The notes: generated by a model not told the origin, from the sequence alone. Counted from the stretch's first letter, positions 35,077 to 44,181 are shown. The stretch: DNA of 64,000 bases from Parapedobacter luteus (GCF_900168055.1 NZ_FUYS01000004.1:310001-374000); one strand, 5' to 3'. Program-made: numbers and translations.

Positions 35077-35799
35077 TCAGAGCCGTTCGTGCAGCCAAGC
35101 AGGCAACCATCGGTATAGCCTAGCGATAAGTCGCCACCGCCGGGTAATGTATACCACTTTACGGCGTTTACAAAGCCCCCGGTAAATCTGGTTTGCAGCT
35201 TTCGGTAACGGCCCCACCCAAAACCGTACAGGAGACTTGGCCGACGGCGTGTCGACAAAGCCCGGACAGATATCCGTAACCGTGATTGGCATGCGTCCAT
35301 GATATGCTTTCTGCCGCAGACTTTGCAGGTAAGTGATTTGATAAGACTTTGTTGCACTGTAAGCGGGCGCCTGCCTGCTGCCCCGCATACCGGCAATAGA
35401 AGTAATTGCCGCCAGATGTCCATATCCTTGGCGCTGGAAATAAGCAAACGCCCAGTCGGCCAACTGGGTAAAGGCGCTGACATTCAGGTCTATCATTTTT
35501 CGTTCGATCCCAAAATCCAACGCTTCGTTGGTATCCCCTCCACCAGCGCTGATGACCATGACATCGATACCCCCCATCGCCGCAGCAAGCGCCTCCAAGT
35601 GTGCAATACTGGTCTCGGTGTCCGTCACATCAAAGGCGCGGATACAATAGCGATCTGGACGCATGGCCTTCATATCCCGGAGGATCGCCTCCCGCCGACC
35701 CGTGATGCCTACCTTATTTCCTGCCGAAACCAACGTTTCAGCCAATGCACGGCCTATTCCAGACGTGGCACCGATAATCACTATCTTCTTATCATTCAT
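35077..35799 (-). CDS. Short-chain dehydrogenase/reductase (SDR)
   Basis: 240 residues with the NAD(P)-binding motif GATSGIG (9-15), conserved SAGGG (about 84-88) in the NAG position, and the catalytic Y-x-x-x-K in APAYSATKSYQ. The C-terminal segment is basic and hydrophobic. The substrate is not predictable. It is convergent with the ECF42 gene (19-nt gap) and stands alone. Confidence 0.9.
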   Translation of the reverse strand: MNDKKIVIIGATSGIGRALAETLVSAGNKVGITGRREAILRDMKAMRPDRYCIRAFDVTDTETSIAHLEALAAAMGGIDVMVISAGGGDTNEALDFGIERKMIDLNVSAFTQLADWAFAYFQRQGYGHLAAITSIAGMRGSRQAPAYSATKSYQITYLQSLRQKAYHGRMPITVTDICPGFVDTPSAKSPVRFWVGPLPKAANQIYRGLCKRRKVVYITRRWRLIARLYRWLPAWLHERL

Positions 35800-35923
35800 G
35801 TCTCCATACGGGTAAATAACAATTTAATATAACAACAGTAGGCCAAAGCGCAATTAAAGAAACCTACCGCCGGTAAAGATGATCAAAATACGCCGGTTTC
35901 CGATAAAATAGTATATTCGAACA

Positions 35924-36469
35924 ATGAACGCCATATACCCATCCTTGACGAAAGCCCTGTTACTAAACGCTTTCTTTCTTCACATGGGGTTTGCCGCAGT
36001 TGCCCAACACCATACCTCCACGAACAAAGAAATAAGGCAAGATATCGAAACGATGTTGCCGGAAGGCGAAATGACAGCCAATGTCGCAGACAGCACAAAC
36101 TATACGCTGAGTTTATCAATAGCCAATAATGGGAATAAAATTTGGTTCTATACGTATGACGATTCTTCTCCGGCACCTTCGATACTTGATCAGACGTCCA
36201 TCGATCTCGGAAAAAACGCAGTCATTCTGGACGGGCAGGAATTAGTTTATATAGGCAAAATAACAGTAATTGGCAAAGAAAATAGCTTACAAAGCAAATG
36301 GAAAGGCCATTGCTGGTCTTCCGAAAGACCCGATGGAAATGATGGCAAGTATCACCAGTTTGTACTTGGCAAACTTGAACCGAGCGGTCAGACCTACCTA
36401 CATATCCAGATTAAAGAAATAAAACAGGGCGAAGAAAAACTGTCGTTGGATTACCCCTTGCTTTTCTGA
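35924..36469 (+). CDS. Exported protein of unknown function
   Basis: 181 residues with an N-terminal signal peptide (hydrophobic about 9-27, AAVAQ). A beta-rich mature part follows (YTLSLSIANNGNKIWFYTYDDSS; ELVYIGKITVIGKENSLQSKWKGHCW). I do not recognise a family. TATATTCG, one base off the -7 consensus, ends 4 nt before the ATG. It stands alone and is followed by an inverted repeat at 36483-36524. Confidence 0.65.
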   Translation: MNAIYPSLTKALLLNAFFLHMGFAAVAQHHTSTNKEIRQDIETMLPEGEMTANVADSTNYTLSLSIANNGNKIWFYTYDDSSPAPSILDQTSIDLGKNAVILDGQELVYIGKITVIGKENSLQSKWKGHCWSSERPDGNDGKYHQFVLGKLEPSGQTYLHIQIKEIKQGEEKLSLDYPLLF

Positions 36470-36482
36470 TGAAGCCAAAAAT

Positions 36483-36524
36483 ATTTGCAATGTGCAGGAC
36501 AACCTACCCTGCACATATGCAAAT
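36483..36524 (+). terminator. Hairpin downstream of the unknown exported-protein gene
   Basis: Arms 36491-36498 (TGTGCAGG) and 36508-36515 (CCTGCACA) pair perfectly. They extend after a bulge through TTTGCA/TGCAAA, with a 9-nt loop. There is no T-tract after it, so it may be a 3'-end stabiliser rather than a strong terminator. Confidence 0.5.
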
Positions 36525-36755
36525 GTTAGTGACACTAAATAACGCATGGAGCCTTCCCAATCCCCATACATCTCATGCAAGAAAAAGAACGCTTGGGATG
36601 ATGGAGGCAAGGTAAAGAAGGTGCGCTGGATAGACAATACCTATTTTGGTGTATTTTGCCGAGTGGCCCGTTGAAGCTAAAACTGTATAAATATTTTTTA
36701 TTTTGCATTTTTATTAATATTATTGTGATATCAAAATAATATCAAAAAAATAGTC

Positions 36756-37610
36756 ATGATAAACGAAAAAAACACAACTGCAATTTCGGGTTACTTATCC
36801 TTTGTTGTGCTGCTGGCTGGCCTCGGTCTCGCAGCGTATGGTATTTACGGCCAGTCGGTGTGGCTGATTGCGATTGGCATTGTGCTGGCATTGGTCATAT
36901 TGAAAGGCTGGCTTGTTGTCAATCCCAATGAATCTGCCGTATTGATTTTATTTGGCAGTTACCAGGGGACGGTACGGAAGGACGGCTTTTTTTGGGTAAA
37001 CCCATTGGTCGTAAAACGGACCGTCTCATTAAAGGCGCGGAATCTCGACGGGCAAAAAATCAAAGTCAATGACAAGCTGGGCAATCCCATAGAGATTGCT
37101 GCCGTAGTCGTCTGGCAGGTGCGCGATACCGCCAAGGCATTATTTGCCGTAGATGATTACAGCAAATATGTTCAAATACAGAGTGAAGCTGCCGTCCGTC
37201 ATTTAGCAAATCAGTTTGCTTATGACAACTTCGAGGATGAAGCAGCCGTAATCAGCCTAAAAGATGGTGCGCAGCAGGTAAGCGGGATATTGGAAAAAGA
37301 ATTGAACGACCGACTGGCCATGGCGGGGATAGATGTGATTGAAGCTCGGATCACCCATTTGGCCTATGCGCCGGAGATTGCCAGTGCGATGTTGCAGCGC
37401 CAGCAGGCCACTGCCGTGGTTTCTGCGCGCAGACAAATTGTGGATGGTGCCGTAGGCATGGTAGAGATGGCCTTGGAGAAGCTATCGGAAAAAGACATTG
37501 TACAACTTGACGAAGAGCGGAAGGCCGCCATGGTCAGCAACCTGCTGGTGGTTTTGTGCGGCGAACGAAATGTCGCGCCCGTAGTCAACGCCGGTACATT
37601 ATATCATTAA
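36756..37610 (+). CDS. SPFH/Band 7 domain membrane protein
   Basis: 284 residues: two N-terminal hydrophobic helices (about 10-30 and 33-53). The SPFH domain follows ([70 protein letters not shown]), then an Ala/Glu/Gln-rich coiled helix ([30 protein letters not shown]). This stomatin-like architecture scaffolds membrane microdomains. A ribbon-helix-helix-like gene follows after 45 nt, a pairing seen with SPFH genes in other bacteria. Function here is unknown. Confidence 0.9.
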   Translation: MINEKNTTAISGYLSFVVLLAGLGLAAYGIYGQSVWLIAIGIVLALVILKGWLVVNPNESAVLILFGSYQGTVRKDGFFWVNPLVVKRTVSLKARNLDGQKIKVNDKLGNPIEIAAVVVWQVRDTAKALFAVDDYSKYVQIQSEAAVRHLANQFAYDNFEDEAAVISLKDGAQQVSGILEKELNDRLAMAGIDVIEARITHLAYAPEIASAMLQRQQATAVVSARRQIVDGAVGMVEMALEKLSEKDIVQLDEERKAAMVSNLLVVLCGERNVAPVVNAGTLYH

Positions 37611-37655
37611 TGATATCTTTGCATCCTTATAACGAATAAAAACGGGAGCTTTTTA

Positions 37656-37829
37656 ATGGCTGATAAAGCGGATAAAAAGGCATTTGCGCTTCGCATACAC
37701 GCCGATATGCTGAAAGCATTAGAAGAATGGGCGGCAGAAGAATTCAGGAGCACCAATGGGCAAATTGAATTTCTGCTTGCCCAGGCATTGGCACATCGGA
37801 AGCGTACGAAAAAGAAGGAAAAAGAATAG
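37656..37829 (+). CDS. Small Arc-type ribbon-helix-helix protein
   Basis: 57 residues: KKAFALRIHADMLKALEEWA forms the beta strand and first helix, and EFRSTNGQIEFLLAQALAHRK the second helix of an Arc/MetJ fold. The product has a very basic tail. Arc-type proteins bind DNA as dimers through the strand. It sits 45 nt downstream of the SPFH gene on the same strand, probably in one operon; a purine-rich GGGAG lies 7 nt before the ATG, one of the few Shine-Dalgarno-like sequences here. It may regulate the SPFH operon, or bind something other than DNA. Confidence 0.8.
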   Translation: MADKADKKAFALRIHADMLKALEEWAAEEFRSTNGQIEFLLAQALAHRKRTKKKEKE

Positions 37830-37929
37830 TATCGGTCAATTGATTTACAAATTGCGATGACGGTAAACAAACGGCCATCATGCATGTTAGCTACTTACTG
37901 GGGGAGCTAACTCATAAAATCAATGAATC

Positions 37930-38274
37930 ATGATAGAAGAGAAATTCACCAACTGCATCGCTGCCTGTTATCGCTGCGCTGACGCATGCGACCACTGCGC
38001 AACCTTATGCTTGCGAAACGACCAAGTACAAACTATGGCTGCCTGTATTCATTTAGACCGATTTTGCGCAGATGCCTGCCGCATGGCTGCATCTTTTATG
38101 GCAAAAAGCAGCGGAACGGGGCACGAAGGGTATGTCGTACAGCTTTGCGACCTCTGCGCCCAAATCTGCAATGAGTGTGCGGAAGAATGCCAAAAACACG
38201 ACAATGAACATTGCAAAGCCTGCGCGGAAGCATGCCGGGCGTGTGCCGAGGCGTGCAGAACAATGGCTGCATAG
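37930..38274 (+). CDS. Four-helix-bundle copper-binding protein (Csp family, DUF326)
   Basis: 114 residues with 19 cysteines spaced as CxxxC and CxxC along predicted helices (C9, C13, C16, C20, C23, C27 ... C102, C105, C109). Csp proteins store many Cu(I) ions inside a Cys-lined four-helix bundle. There is no signal peptide, so it would be the cytosolic Csp3 type. It stands alone, with a 118-nt gap to the convergent dehydrogenase subunit gene. Copper as the metal is a family inference. Confidence 0.92.
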   Translation: MIEEKFTNCIAACYRCADACDHCATLCLRNDQVQTMAACIHLDRFCADACRMAASFMAKSSGTGHEGYVVQLCDLCAQICNECAEECQKHDNEHCKACAEACRACAEACRTMAA

Positions 38275-38392
38275 ACAACCGTCCATGTCTATGCGCAGCA
38301 GCTTACACGGCATCAGGCACCCATGCGCCGAGCAATAACGTGGCACCGACAGCCATAAACTATCCGGCTCATCGGGTGCCCTTTACAAAATT

Positions 38393-39022
38393 TCACCCCC
38401 AACCGTCGGCAAATCCGTGGGCCTGGAGGACATCCTGAGGCACGCCATCCCAAATACCGGGACGGTTGCCGACATAGCCGATATCTTTCACCCCCATCTC
38501 GCTGGTAAAGAAGCCTGAAGCGGTGAGGTTGCGTGCTAAGCTGAAGAATGCCACACCTTGTTGCATCTCAGGCCGTGCCTTGCTGGGGTAAGCGATGTCA
38601 TCCACCAATTGCAATTGCTGTGCTTCCGAGCAATCGACAAACACGCTGCCATACCGCCGTTGGCTTTGTACATCCAGCCACTTCAGTCCGCCCCGCATCG
38701 GCGTCTGATAGCTTGGAATATCTTTCACCATAAACTCAATAAATGCAGGCACGCCAGCATCGCTGGCACTTCCGGATACGTCATCCGCCGGAATGATAAT
38801 GTCGGTCAACACGGTGAGTGTAGCCAGCTCATGCTCGGTAAAAAATTGCTCACCTGCCAAACGTTGGTTGCGTTCATGCTCAAATTCCTGAACACCGGGG
38901 AGCTTCCCTCCTCCCGCAGCGGCCTCTTTATTCGTTTCGGCACCGGGCCTACAGGAGTCGATTAGCAATGCGCCGCCTGCCGCGGCGAGGCCTAATGCCT
39001 TAATGGAATCTCTTCTGTTCAC
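38393..39022 (-). CDS. Gluconate 2-dehydrogenase subunit 3 family protein (Tat-exported)
   Basis: 209 residues. The N-terminus NRRDSIKALGLAAAGGALLIDSC has a twin-arginine motif and a possible lipobox cysteine at residue 24. The rest matches the subunit 3 family (LTVLTDIIIPADDVSGSASDAGVPAFIEFMV; GFFTSEMGVKDIGYVGN). Subunit 3 helps fold and export the flavoprotein partner, whose gene lies 21 nt upstream. No cytochrome c subunit gene is present nearby. Confidence 0.92.
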   Translation of the reverse strand: MNRRDSIKALGLAAAGGALLIDSCRPGAETNKEAAAGGGKLPGVQEFEHERNQRLAGEQFFTEHELATLTVLTDIIIPADDVSGSASDAGVPAFIEFMVKDIPSYQTPMRGGLKWLDVQSQRRYGSVFVDCSEAQQLQLVDDIAYPSKARPEMQQGVAFFSLARNLTASGFFTSEMGVKDIGYVGNRPGIWDGVPQDVLQAHGFADGWG

Positions 39023-39043
39023 GTTGCTATGATATATATATGT

Positions 39044-40783
39044 TTATCCAATGTTTAACTTATTACGCTGCTCCAAAATGTATTCTGCGGTACGCATCGA
39101 CAGTGCGAGGATGGTCCACGTAAGGTTCTTGTCGCCTTGCTGTACAAACGGTCCGGCATCTACCACAAATAAATTAGGACAGTCATGCGCTTGGCACCAC
39201 CTATTCAAGACCGACGTTTTAGGATCATCGCCCATACGCGTAGTGCCTCCTTCATGAATGATTTTCCCCGGCGCTTCCAGACCGTAGGACGTTTCTGGGC
39301 CAGGCATAGGCGAAGTCATGACGGCGCCCATCTCGTGCAAAATCTCCTTAAAGGTCTCCTGCATATGCTTGGCCTGCGCTACTTCTTCATTGGCCCATTT
39401 ATAGTGGAACCGGAGTACCGGAATCCCATATTTATCCACCCGATTGGGATCTATCTCGCAGTAGTTGTCATACCTGGCCAATGCTGTACCCCTACCTGCC
39501 ATACCTACGCTTGCTCCATAAAACCGGCGGTAATCTCCCTTCAGCGACCGGCCGTATCCGCCTTGCTCTCGTTGTTGGCCATCTTGGCCGGGCACCAGGT
39601 GATTTACATTCGCTACCCAGTCCATAAAGCCGTATGACGGCATACGCATACCGCCGCCGTATTCGATATGATATCCCCGAGGAAAACTGAGTTTCCTGTT
39701 GTCGAGCCACCATGGCGAATAAATGTGTACACTTCCTACCCCATCTTCGTTGTACCGCTTTCTATCCAGCAGTTGCGGCAGAAAGCCCCCCGCACTTGCT
39801 CCGGTAGAATCATGCAAATATCGTCCTACCAAACCGCTGCTATTGCCTAGCCCTCCCGGATGTGCTGCCGACTTCGAATTGAGCAACAAGCGGGCACTTT
39901 CACATGCACTTGCCCCCAATATGACAATTTTAGCCCGCACGGAATATTCCTGCAAATCCATCGTGTCGACATAAGACACGCCGGTCGCCCGCCCTTCATT
40001 ATCAGTCAGCACCTCACGCACCATTGCATTGTCTACAACCGTCAAGTTGCCCGTCTTAATGGCCGGAATGACCAAACAGGAAGAAGAAGAAAAATCGCCA
40101 TACACCCGGCATGCCCTGCCACATTGCCCGCAATAAAAACACGTGCCACGCCCTTCCACACCGGGAAGAGCCTCCGTAAGCACCGATCCACGTCCAGCAA
40201 TAACCGGGACACCTGCCTTCTGTGCTCCCCGTTTGATATATAATTCGTTGAGCCGCGGCTTAGGTGGTTTCAGAAAAATACCATCCGGCTCGTTGCGAAT
40301 CCCTTCCACTGTGCCATAAATACCAATCATCCTGTCTACGCGGTCATAATAAGGCTTCACCTCATCATAGGTAATTGGCCATTCGGCGGTCACACCATCC
40401 GTTGGTTTGAAATCATCCGGGCCCATGCGCAACGAAATACGCCCCCAATGATTTGTCCGCCCGCCAAGCATTCTTGCCCTAAACCATTCAAATTCGGTAC
40501 CCGCCGCGCGGGTATAGGGTTCGCCATCCAACTCCCAGCCACCGTAGGCAGCGTCGAAATCGCCGAACGGACGCACAGTACTTGCGCCACGGCGAGGTGA
40601 TTCCCATGGCCACCGCAATTGCAGGGTATCTTTGGCCGGATCGAAAAATGGTCCCGCTTCAAGCATGAGCACCTTTAAACCCGCATTAGCCAACACATAA
40701 CCAGCCATGCCCCCTCCGGCACCGGATCCGACAACTATTGCGTCAAATACCGTGGGGTTTTCTTTGATTTGATAAGAAATCAT
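39044..40783 (-). CDS. GMC-family FAD oxidoreductase with Cys cluster
   Basis: 579 residues. The FAD-binding Rossmann motif is at 18-29 (VGSGAGGGMAGY) and the GMC signature region includes RMLGGRTNHWGR. The C-terminal substrate domain ends with the GMC motif GTTRMG and NLFVVDAG. C215, C218, C221 and C225 form a C-x2-C-x2-C-x3-C cluster like that binding a [3Fe-4S] centre in membrane FAD dehydrogenases of sugars. With the Tat-exported subunit 3 it probably oxidises a sugar or sugar acid in the periplasm, co-exported as a complex. It has no signal peptide of its own. The substrate is unknown. Confidence 0.92.
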   Translation of the reverse strand: MISYQIKENPTVFDAIVVGSGAGGGMAGYVLANAGLKVLMLEAGPFFDPAKDTLQLRWPWESPRRGASTVRPFGDFDAAYGGWELDGEPYTRAAGTEFEWFRARMLGGRTNHWGRISLRMGPDDFKPTDGVTAEWPITYDEVKPYYDRVDRMIGIYGTVEGIRNEPDGIFLKPPKPRLNELYIKRGAQKAGVPVIAGRGSVLTEALPGVEGRGTCFYCGQCGRACRVYGDFSSSSCLVIPAIKTGNLTVVDNAMVREVLTDNEGRATGVSYVDTMDLQEYSVRAKIVILGASACESARLLLNSKSAAHPGGLGNSSGLVGRYLHDSTGASAGGFLPQLLDRKRYNEDGVGSVHIYSPWWLDNRKLSFPRGYHIEYGGGMRMPSYGFMDWVANVNHLVPGQDGQQREQGGYGRSLKGDYRRFYGASVGMAGRGTALARYDNYCEIDPNRVDKYGIPVLRFHYKWANEEVAQAKHMQETFKEILHEMGAVMTSPMPGPETSYGLEAPGKIIHEGGTTRMGDDPKTSVLNRWCQAHDCPNLFVVDAGPFVQQGDKNLTWTILALSMRTAEYILEQRNKLNIG

Positions 40784-41058
40784 TACTTTTCGGTCTATTT
40801 ATATTGTTATCGTTTAGCTTGAAGGCGATTGACTATCGGTCTGTCGCTATCAATGGCCAAATATAAAATTTTATTGGTTACAAACACCAAATAAATAGCT
40901 AAAACGATTATGCATCTAAACCAGGTCCATTCCGAAAAAAATACAGTAAATTCGTTAAATTAAAAAAACTTGAGTTCAATTGGGGCGCCTGATATTAGCA
41001 AGTTCCGGATTGCATGACATGGCCATACTTGCGATTTTTGCCGTATATATCGTATAAC
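40784..41058. other. Divergent intergenic region, GMC gene to ada-like gene
   Basis: 275 bp, A+T-rich in the middle. An in-frame ATG at 41014 upstream of the preferred ada-like start is present. I see no clear promoter, terminator or gene. Confidence 0.5.
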
Positions 41059-41937
41059 ATGAATGACCAAGCGAAGTTAAACTATCACCGGGTTGCTGTA
41101 GCAATAGACTATATCAAGCAGCATTTCAAAAAGCAGCCTTCCCTTCAAGAAATCGCGGCGCAGGCGCATACAAGCCCCTATCATTTCCAGCGATTGTTTT
41201 GCGAATGGGCTGGTACCAGCCCAAAAAAATTTTTGCAATACGTCAGTGTGGAATATGCAAAACATCTACTTAAGGAAAGACAGGCTACGTTGTTTGAAAC
41301 TGCACTGGAAACGGGCCTTTCGGGGACCAGTCGGCTGCACGATTTGTTTATCACCATAGAAGGAATGTCGCCCGCTGAATATAAAAACGGTGGCCAACAC
41401 CTGACCATTCGCTACAGCTTTGCACAAAGCCCTTTCGGCACGCTGATCGTCGCTTCCACCGACAAAGGGATTTGCCACATGGCCTTTTGTGATGATGAAC
41501 AAACGGCTTTGGATATACTAAAACAGAAGTTTGCAAATGCTTCATTTGCGCACGTGCCGGAGCCGGTCCACCAAGACGCGCTTGCTATCTTCCAAGGCGA
41601 CTGGCATAATCTACGAGAAATTAAATTGCATCTGAAGGGCTCCGCATTCCAGCTAAAAGTATGGGAGAGCCTATTAAAAATCCCAATGGGTGGGCTCACC
41701 ACTTACGGAACAATCGCCAAAGAAATCGGCCGATCATCTGCCTCAAGGGCGGTAGGCAATGCCATCGGCAGCAATCCGGTAGCCTACTTGATCCCATGCC
41801 ACCGGGTTATTCAATCTACCGGCGCCTTGGGGGGTTATATGTGGGGCAATACCCGGAAAACGGCTATCATCGGCTGGGAAAATGCGCAGATCGAAAATAG
41901 TCGCCTATTAATCGGCGCTAAGCAGCCGGGGCATTGA
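41059..41937 (+). CDS. AraC-type regulator fused to O6-alkylguanine-DNA methyltransferase (Ada-like)
   Basis: 292 residues from the ATG at 41059. An AraC-type helix-turn-helix domain (about 10-112: SLQEIAAQAHTSPYHFQRLFCEWAGTSPKKFLQ) joins a methyltransferase domain (115-275) with active-site cysteine C247 in PCHRV. It repairs O6-methylguanine by suicide transfer. The N-terminal zinc domain of classical Ada, which senses methylphosphotriesters, is missing, so activation must differ or rely on C247. An alkB gene follows after 85 nt, which fits an alkylation-response cluster. An in-frame ATG at 41014 would add 15 residues. Confidence 0.93.
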   Translation: MNDQAKLNYHRVAVAIDYIKQHFKKQPSLQEIAAQAHTSPYHFQRLFCEWAGTSPKKFLQYVSVEYAKHLLKERQATLFETALETGLSGTSRLHDLFITIEGMSPAEYKNGGQHLTIRYSFAQSPFGTLIVASTDKGICHMAFCDDEQTALDILKQKFANASFAHVPEPVHQDALAIFQGDWHNLREIKLHLKGSAFQLKVWESLLKIPMGGLTTYGTIAKEIGRSSASRAVGNAIGSNPVAYLIPCHRVIQSTGALGGYMWGNTRKTAIIGWENAQIENSRLLIGAKQPGH

Positions 41938-42022
41938 CTCAATGGGGCGTTGCAGGAGTACTAAACTCGAGGACGACGTGCAAGCATCTTGAGACAATAC
42001 GTTTGAGCCTGATTACTGAAAA

Positions 42023-42631
42023 ATGGATTTGTTCAATAGTGAAATAGACGAAACAAAAAATTTATTGCCGGAAGGCGGCATCGTCAATTACTATGGCAGG
42101 CTGCTATCGCCTCCCGAAGCTGACCACTACTTGACCTATTTGCTTACGGCTATTCCGTGGAAGCCTGACGAAGCCTTTATCTTTGGCAAGCATTACGTCA
42201 CCAAACGAAAGGTTGCCTGGTATGCTGATATCCCTTATGAATATACCTACTCCAACATTACCAAACGGGCACTCCCTTGGACTCCACAATTACTGGAACT
42301 CAAACAGTTGGTTGAGGAAAAGACGGGCGAGCACTTCAATTCCTGCTTACTGAACCTTTATCCTACCGGCGATGAGGGCATGGCTTGGCACAGCGACGAC
42401 GAAAAGGACCTCAAAAAACATGGTGCAATTGCTTCGCTAAGTCTTGGAGCTGAGCGGCGATTTTCTTTCCGCCATAAGCAAACCAAGGAGACAGTTTCGC
42501 TTGCTCTTCCGCATGGTAGCCTATTGGTCATGAAGGGCACCACTCAAACCCATTGGTTGCACCGCCTGCCACCTACAAAACGCGTGAAACACGCGCGGGT
42601 AAACCTCACATTCCGGACAATGATCGATTGA
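42023..42631 (+). CDS. alkB: AlkB-type 2-oxoglutarate/Fe(II) DNA dealkylase
   Basis: 202 residues. Fe(II) ligands are H123 and D125 (WHSDDE) and H180 (HWLHRLP). R192 and R198 in RVNLTFR bind 2-oxoglutarate. The sequence resembles the ALKBH2/3 branch more than E. coli AlkB. It oxidatively removes 1-methyladenine and 3-methylcytosine lesions. It follows the Ada-like gene, the usual partner in the adaptive response. Confidence 0.94.
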   Translation: MDLFNSEIDETKNLLPEGGIVNYYGRLLSPPEADHYLTYLLTAIPWKPDEAFIFGKHYVTKRKVAWYADIPYEYTYSNITKRALPWTPQLLELKQLVEEKTGEHFNSCLLNLYPTGDEGMAWHSDDEKDLKKHGAIASLSLGAERRFSFRHKQTKETVSLALPHGSLLVMKGTTQTHWLHRLPPTKRVKHARVNLTFRTMID

Positions 42632-42702
42632 CTCCCATCTTGCCATTTTTTGAAATCTGCTTTGGGATGCATATCTTGTTGCCGAATAAGCGTAATAGCA
42701 AA

Positions 42703-43068
42703 ATGACAGCATTACAAGGCATTGATACGGTCATTGTCCGCGTATCTGATATTGGCCGCGCCAAACAATGGTATCAAGAAAAACTGGGCCTAACGCCTGT
42801 GTGGGAAGACACTAAGCAACAATTGGTCGTGCTCGATACCGGTAGCCCAACGAGTTTAACGCTTTGGCAGACCGACAAAAAGGCAACGATTGACCGGGAG
42901 TTGGCTTCTTACCCGATTTTCCGAACAACTGATGCAAAGCTGTCGTGGCAGGTACTGCGGGATAAAGGCGCGGATGTCGGCGATTTAATTCGTGACGATC
43001 ACACGACCTATTTCCGGTGCTATGATCCGGACGGCAATGTATTGGAAGCGTGCCAAGTGCACGAGTGA
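42703..43068 (+). CDS. VOC-superfamily (glyoxalase/bleomycin-resistance fold) protein
   Basis: 121 residues, one VOC module of two beta-alpha-beta-beta-beta units: DTVIVRVSDIGRAKQWYQEKLGLTP and YFRCYDPDGNVLEACQVH. The terminal DPDGN motif with E/H nearby is the metal-site region. No substrate is assignable. The frame is open 50 codons upstream into alkB, but the ATG at 42703 starts the domain cleanly. It is 71 nt past alkB on the same strand and convergent with rdgB (12-nt gap). Confidence 0.88.
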   Translation: MTALQGIDTVIVRVSDIGRAKQWYQEKLGLTPVWEDTKQQLVVLDTGSPTSLTLWQTDKKATIDRELASYPIFRTTDAKLSWQVLRDKGADVGDLIRDDHTTYFRCYDPDGNVLEACQVHE

Positions 43069-43080
43069 ACCGGACGTTGG

Positions 43081-43659
43081 TTAAGAAGTTGCCTTCAAAA
43101 ACTCGGCAAGCTTAGCCACGGCGATAGCACGGTGACTAATGGCATTTTTTTCGGCAGCCGTCATCTCGGCAAATGTTTTGTCATAGCCATCCGGGGTAAA
43201 TAAGGGATCATAACCAAACCCACCGCTTCCCTGTCGCTTGTAGCCGATCTCGCCTTCAACAGCGCCTTCAAAGAAGTACGTCTTCCCGTCCAATAGTAAG
43301 GAGATAACCGTGCGGAATCGGGCCTTTCGGTTGGGATGGTTACCCAACCGGCTGAGCAACAAATCAATGTTTTTCTCCATGTCCCGCGTACCCGAATAAC
43401 GGGCAGAATATACTCCCGGCTCATTATTAAGCGCTTCTACTTCCAGGCCTGAATCATCAGCAAAGCAGTCATAGCCATATTTGGTATACAAATAACTACT
43501 TTTTTGCGAAGCGTTCGCTTCGAACGTATCACCCGTCTCGGGGATATCGTCCGTGCAACCTATATCAGCAAGCGTGAGCAATCGAATATCATTTCCCACC
43601 ATCGCCTGGACCTCTTCAAGCTTATGCGCATTATTGGTAGCAAAGACCAGTTCAATCAT
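43081..43659 (-). CDS. rdgB: Non-canonical purine NTP pyrophosphatase (RdgB/HAM1)
   Basis: 192 residues. Hydrolyses dITP, dXTP and ITP to keep them out of nucleic acids. HAM1 signatures are in order: FATNNAHKLEEV (5-16), ADDSGLEVEAL (about 66-76), GFGYDPLF, and SHRA near the C-terminus. Start at ATG 43659, which overlaps the stop of the upstream unknown gene by 4 nt (ATGA); the earlier in-frame ATG at 43686 lies within that gene. Confidence 0.96.
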   Translation of the reverse strand: MIELVFATNNAHKLEEVQAMVGNDIRLLTLADIGCTDDIPETGDTFEANASQKSSYLYTKYGYDCFADDSGLEVEALNNEPGVYSARYSGTRDMEKNIDLLLSRLGNHPNRKARFRTVISLLLDGKTYFFEGAVEGEIGYKRQGSGGFGYDPLFTPDGYDKTFAEMTAAEKNAISHRAIAVAKLAEFLKATS

Positions 43660-44174
43660 ATCAATAATGTTTTTACAGTACCCCAAAATAACCGTTTCTT
43701 TTCGGCATCAGCCAACATCTCGTCAAACGTAAACGTGTGGAAAACCGTAATGCCTTGGTGGGCCAACACTGTGTTGGGTTCGGGATTGGCAAATCCCTCC
43801 CAAGGTAGGGATACCCCGAGCGATACCACAATTTTTGGATTGAAAAAGGCAAAAATATCACCTTGCTGTGGCATTGCGGAAAGCGTGCCGAGGTTCAGCA
43901 ACGCAATGTCGTCGGCCGTTAGCTTCAAAGCGGTTAACGTTTTGGTTAGCGCCTCCAATGCCGATACAGACAGCCACTCGTGTTGCGGATCGCTTGCCAA
44001 AAACAGGTAGTTGCGCACGTTTTTGCCATAGAACGGGAACTGCGGGGCCGCTGCCGGAGCGGTAGCCACCGCGGATAGTTCTGCCGTGACGGGCGCGTCT
44101 TCATCCATACCGAAGAGCGTCTCGGTAATCAAGTAGCGCAATGCTACGGAATCCGTCGTCTGGATGTTCGACAT
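43656..44174 (-). CDS. Conserved protein of unknown function between DHS-like and rdgB genes
   Basis: 172 residues from ATG 44174 (ATG 44180 would add two). An N-terminal Ala/Pro/Val-rich spacer (APVTAELSAVATAPAAAPQF) is followed by a folded part with WLSVSALEALTKTLTALKLTADDIALLNLG and FFNPKIVVSLGVSLPWEG. I do not recognise the family. It lies between the deoxyhypusine-synthase-like gene (7 nt away) and rdgB (4-nt overlap), so all three are one operon. Confidence 0.75.
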   Translation of the reverse strand: MSNIQTTDSVALRYLITETLFGMDEDAPVTAELSAVATAPAAAPQFPFYGKNVRNYLFLASDPQHEWLSVSALEALTKTLTALKLTADDIALLNLGTLSAMPQQGDIFAFFNPKIVVSLGVSLPWEGFANPEPNTVLAHQGITVFHTFTFDEMLADAEKKRLFWGTVKTLLI

Positions 44175-44181
44175 GGCCATA

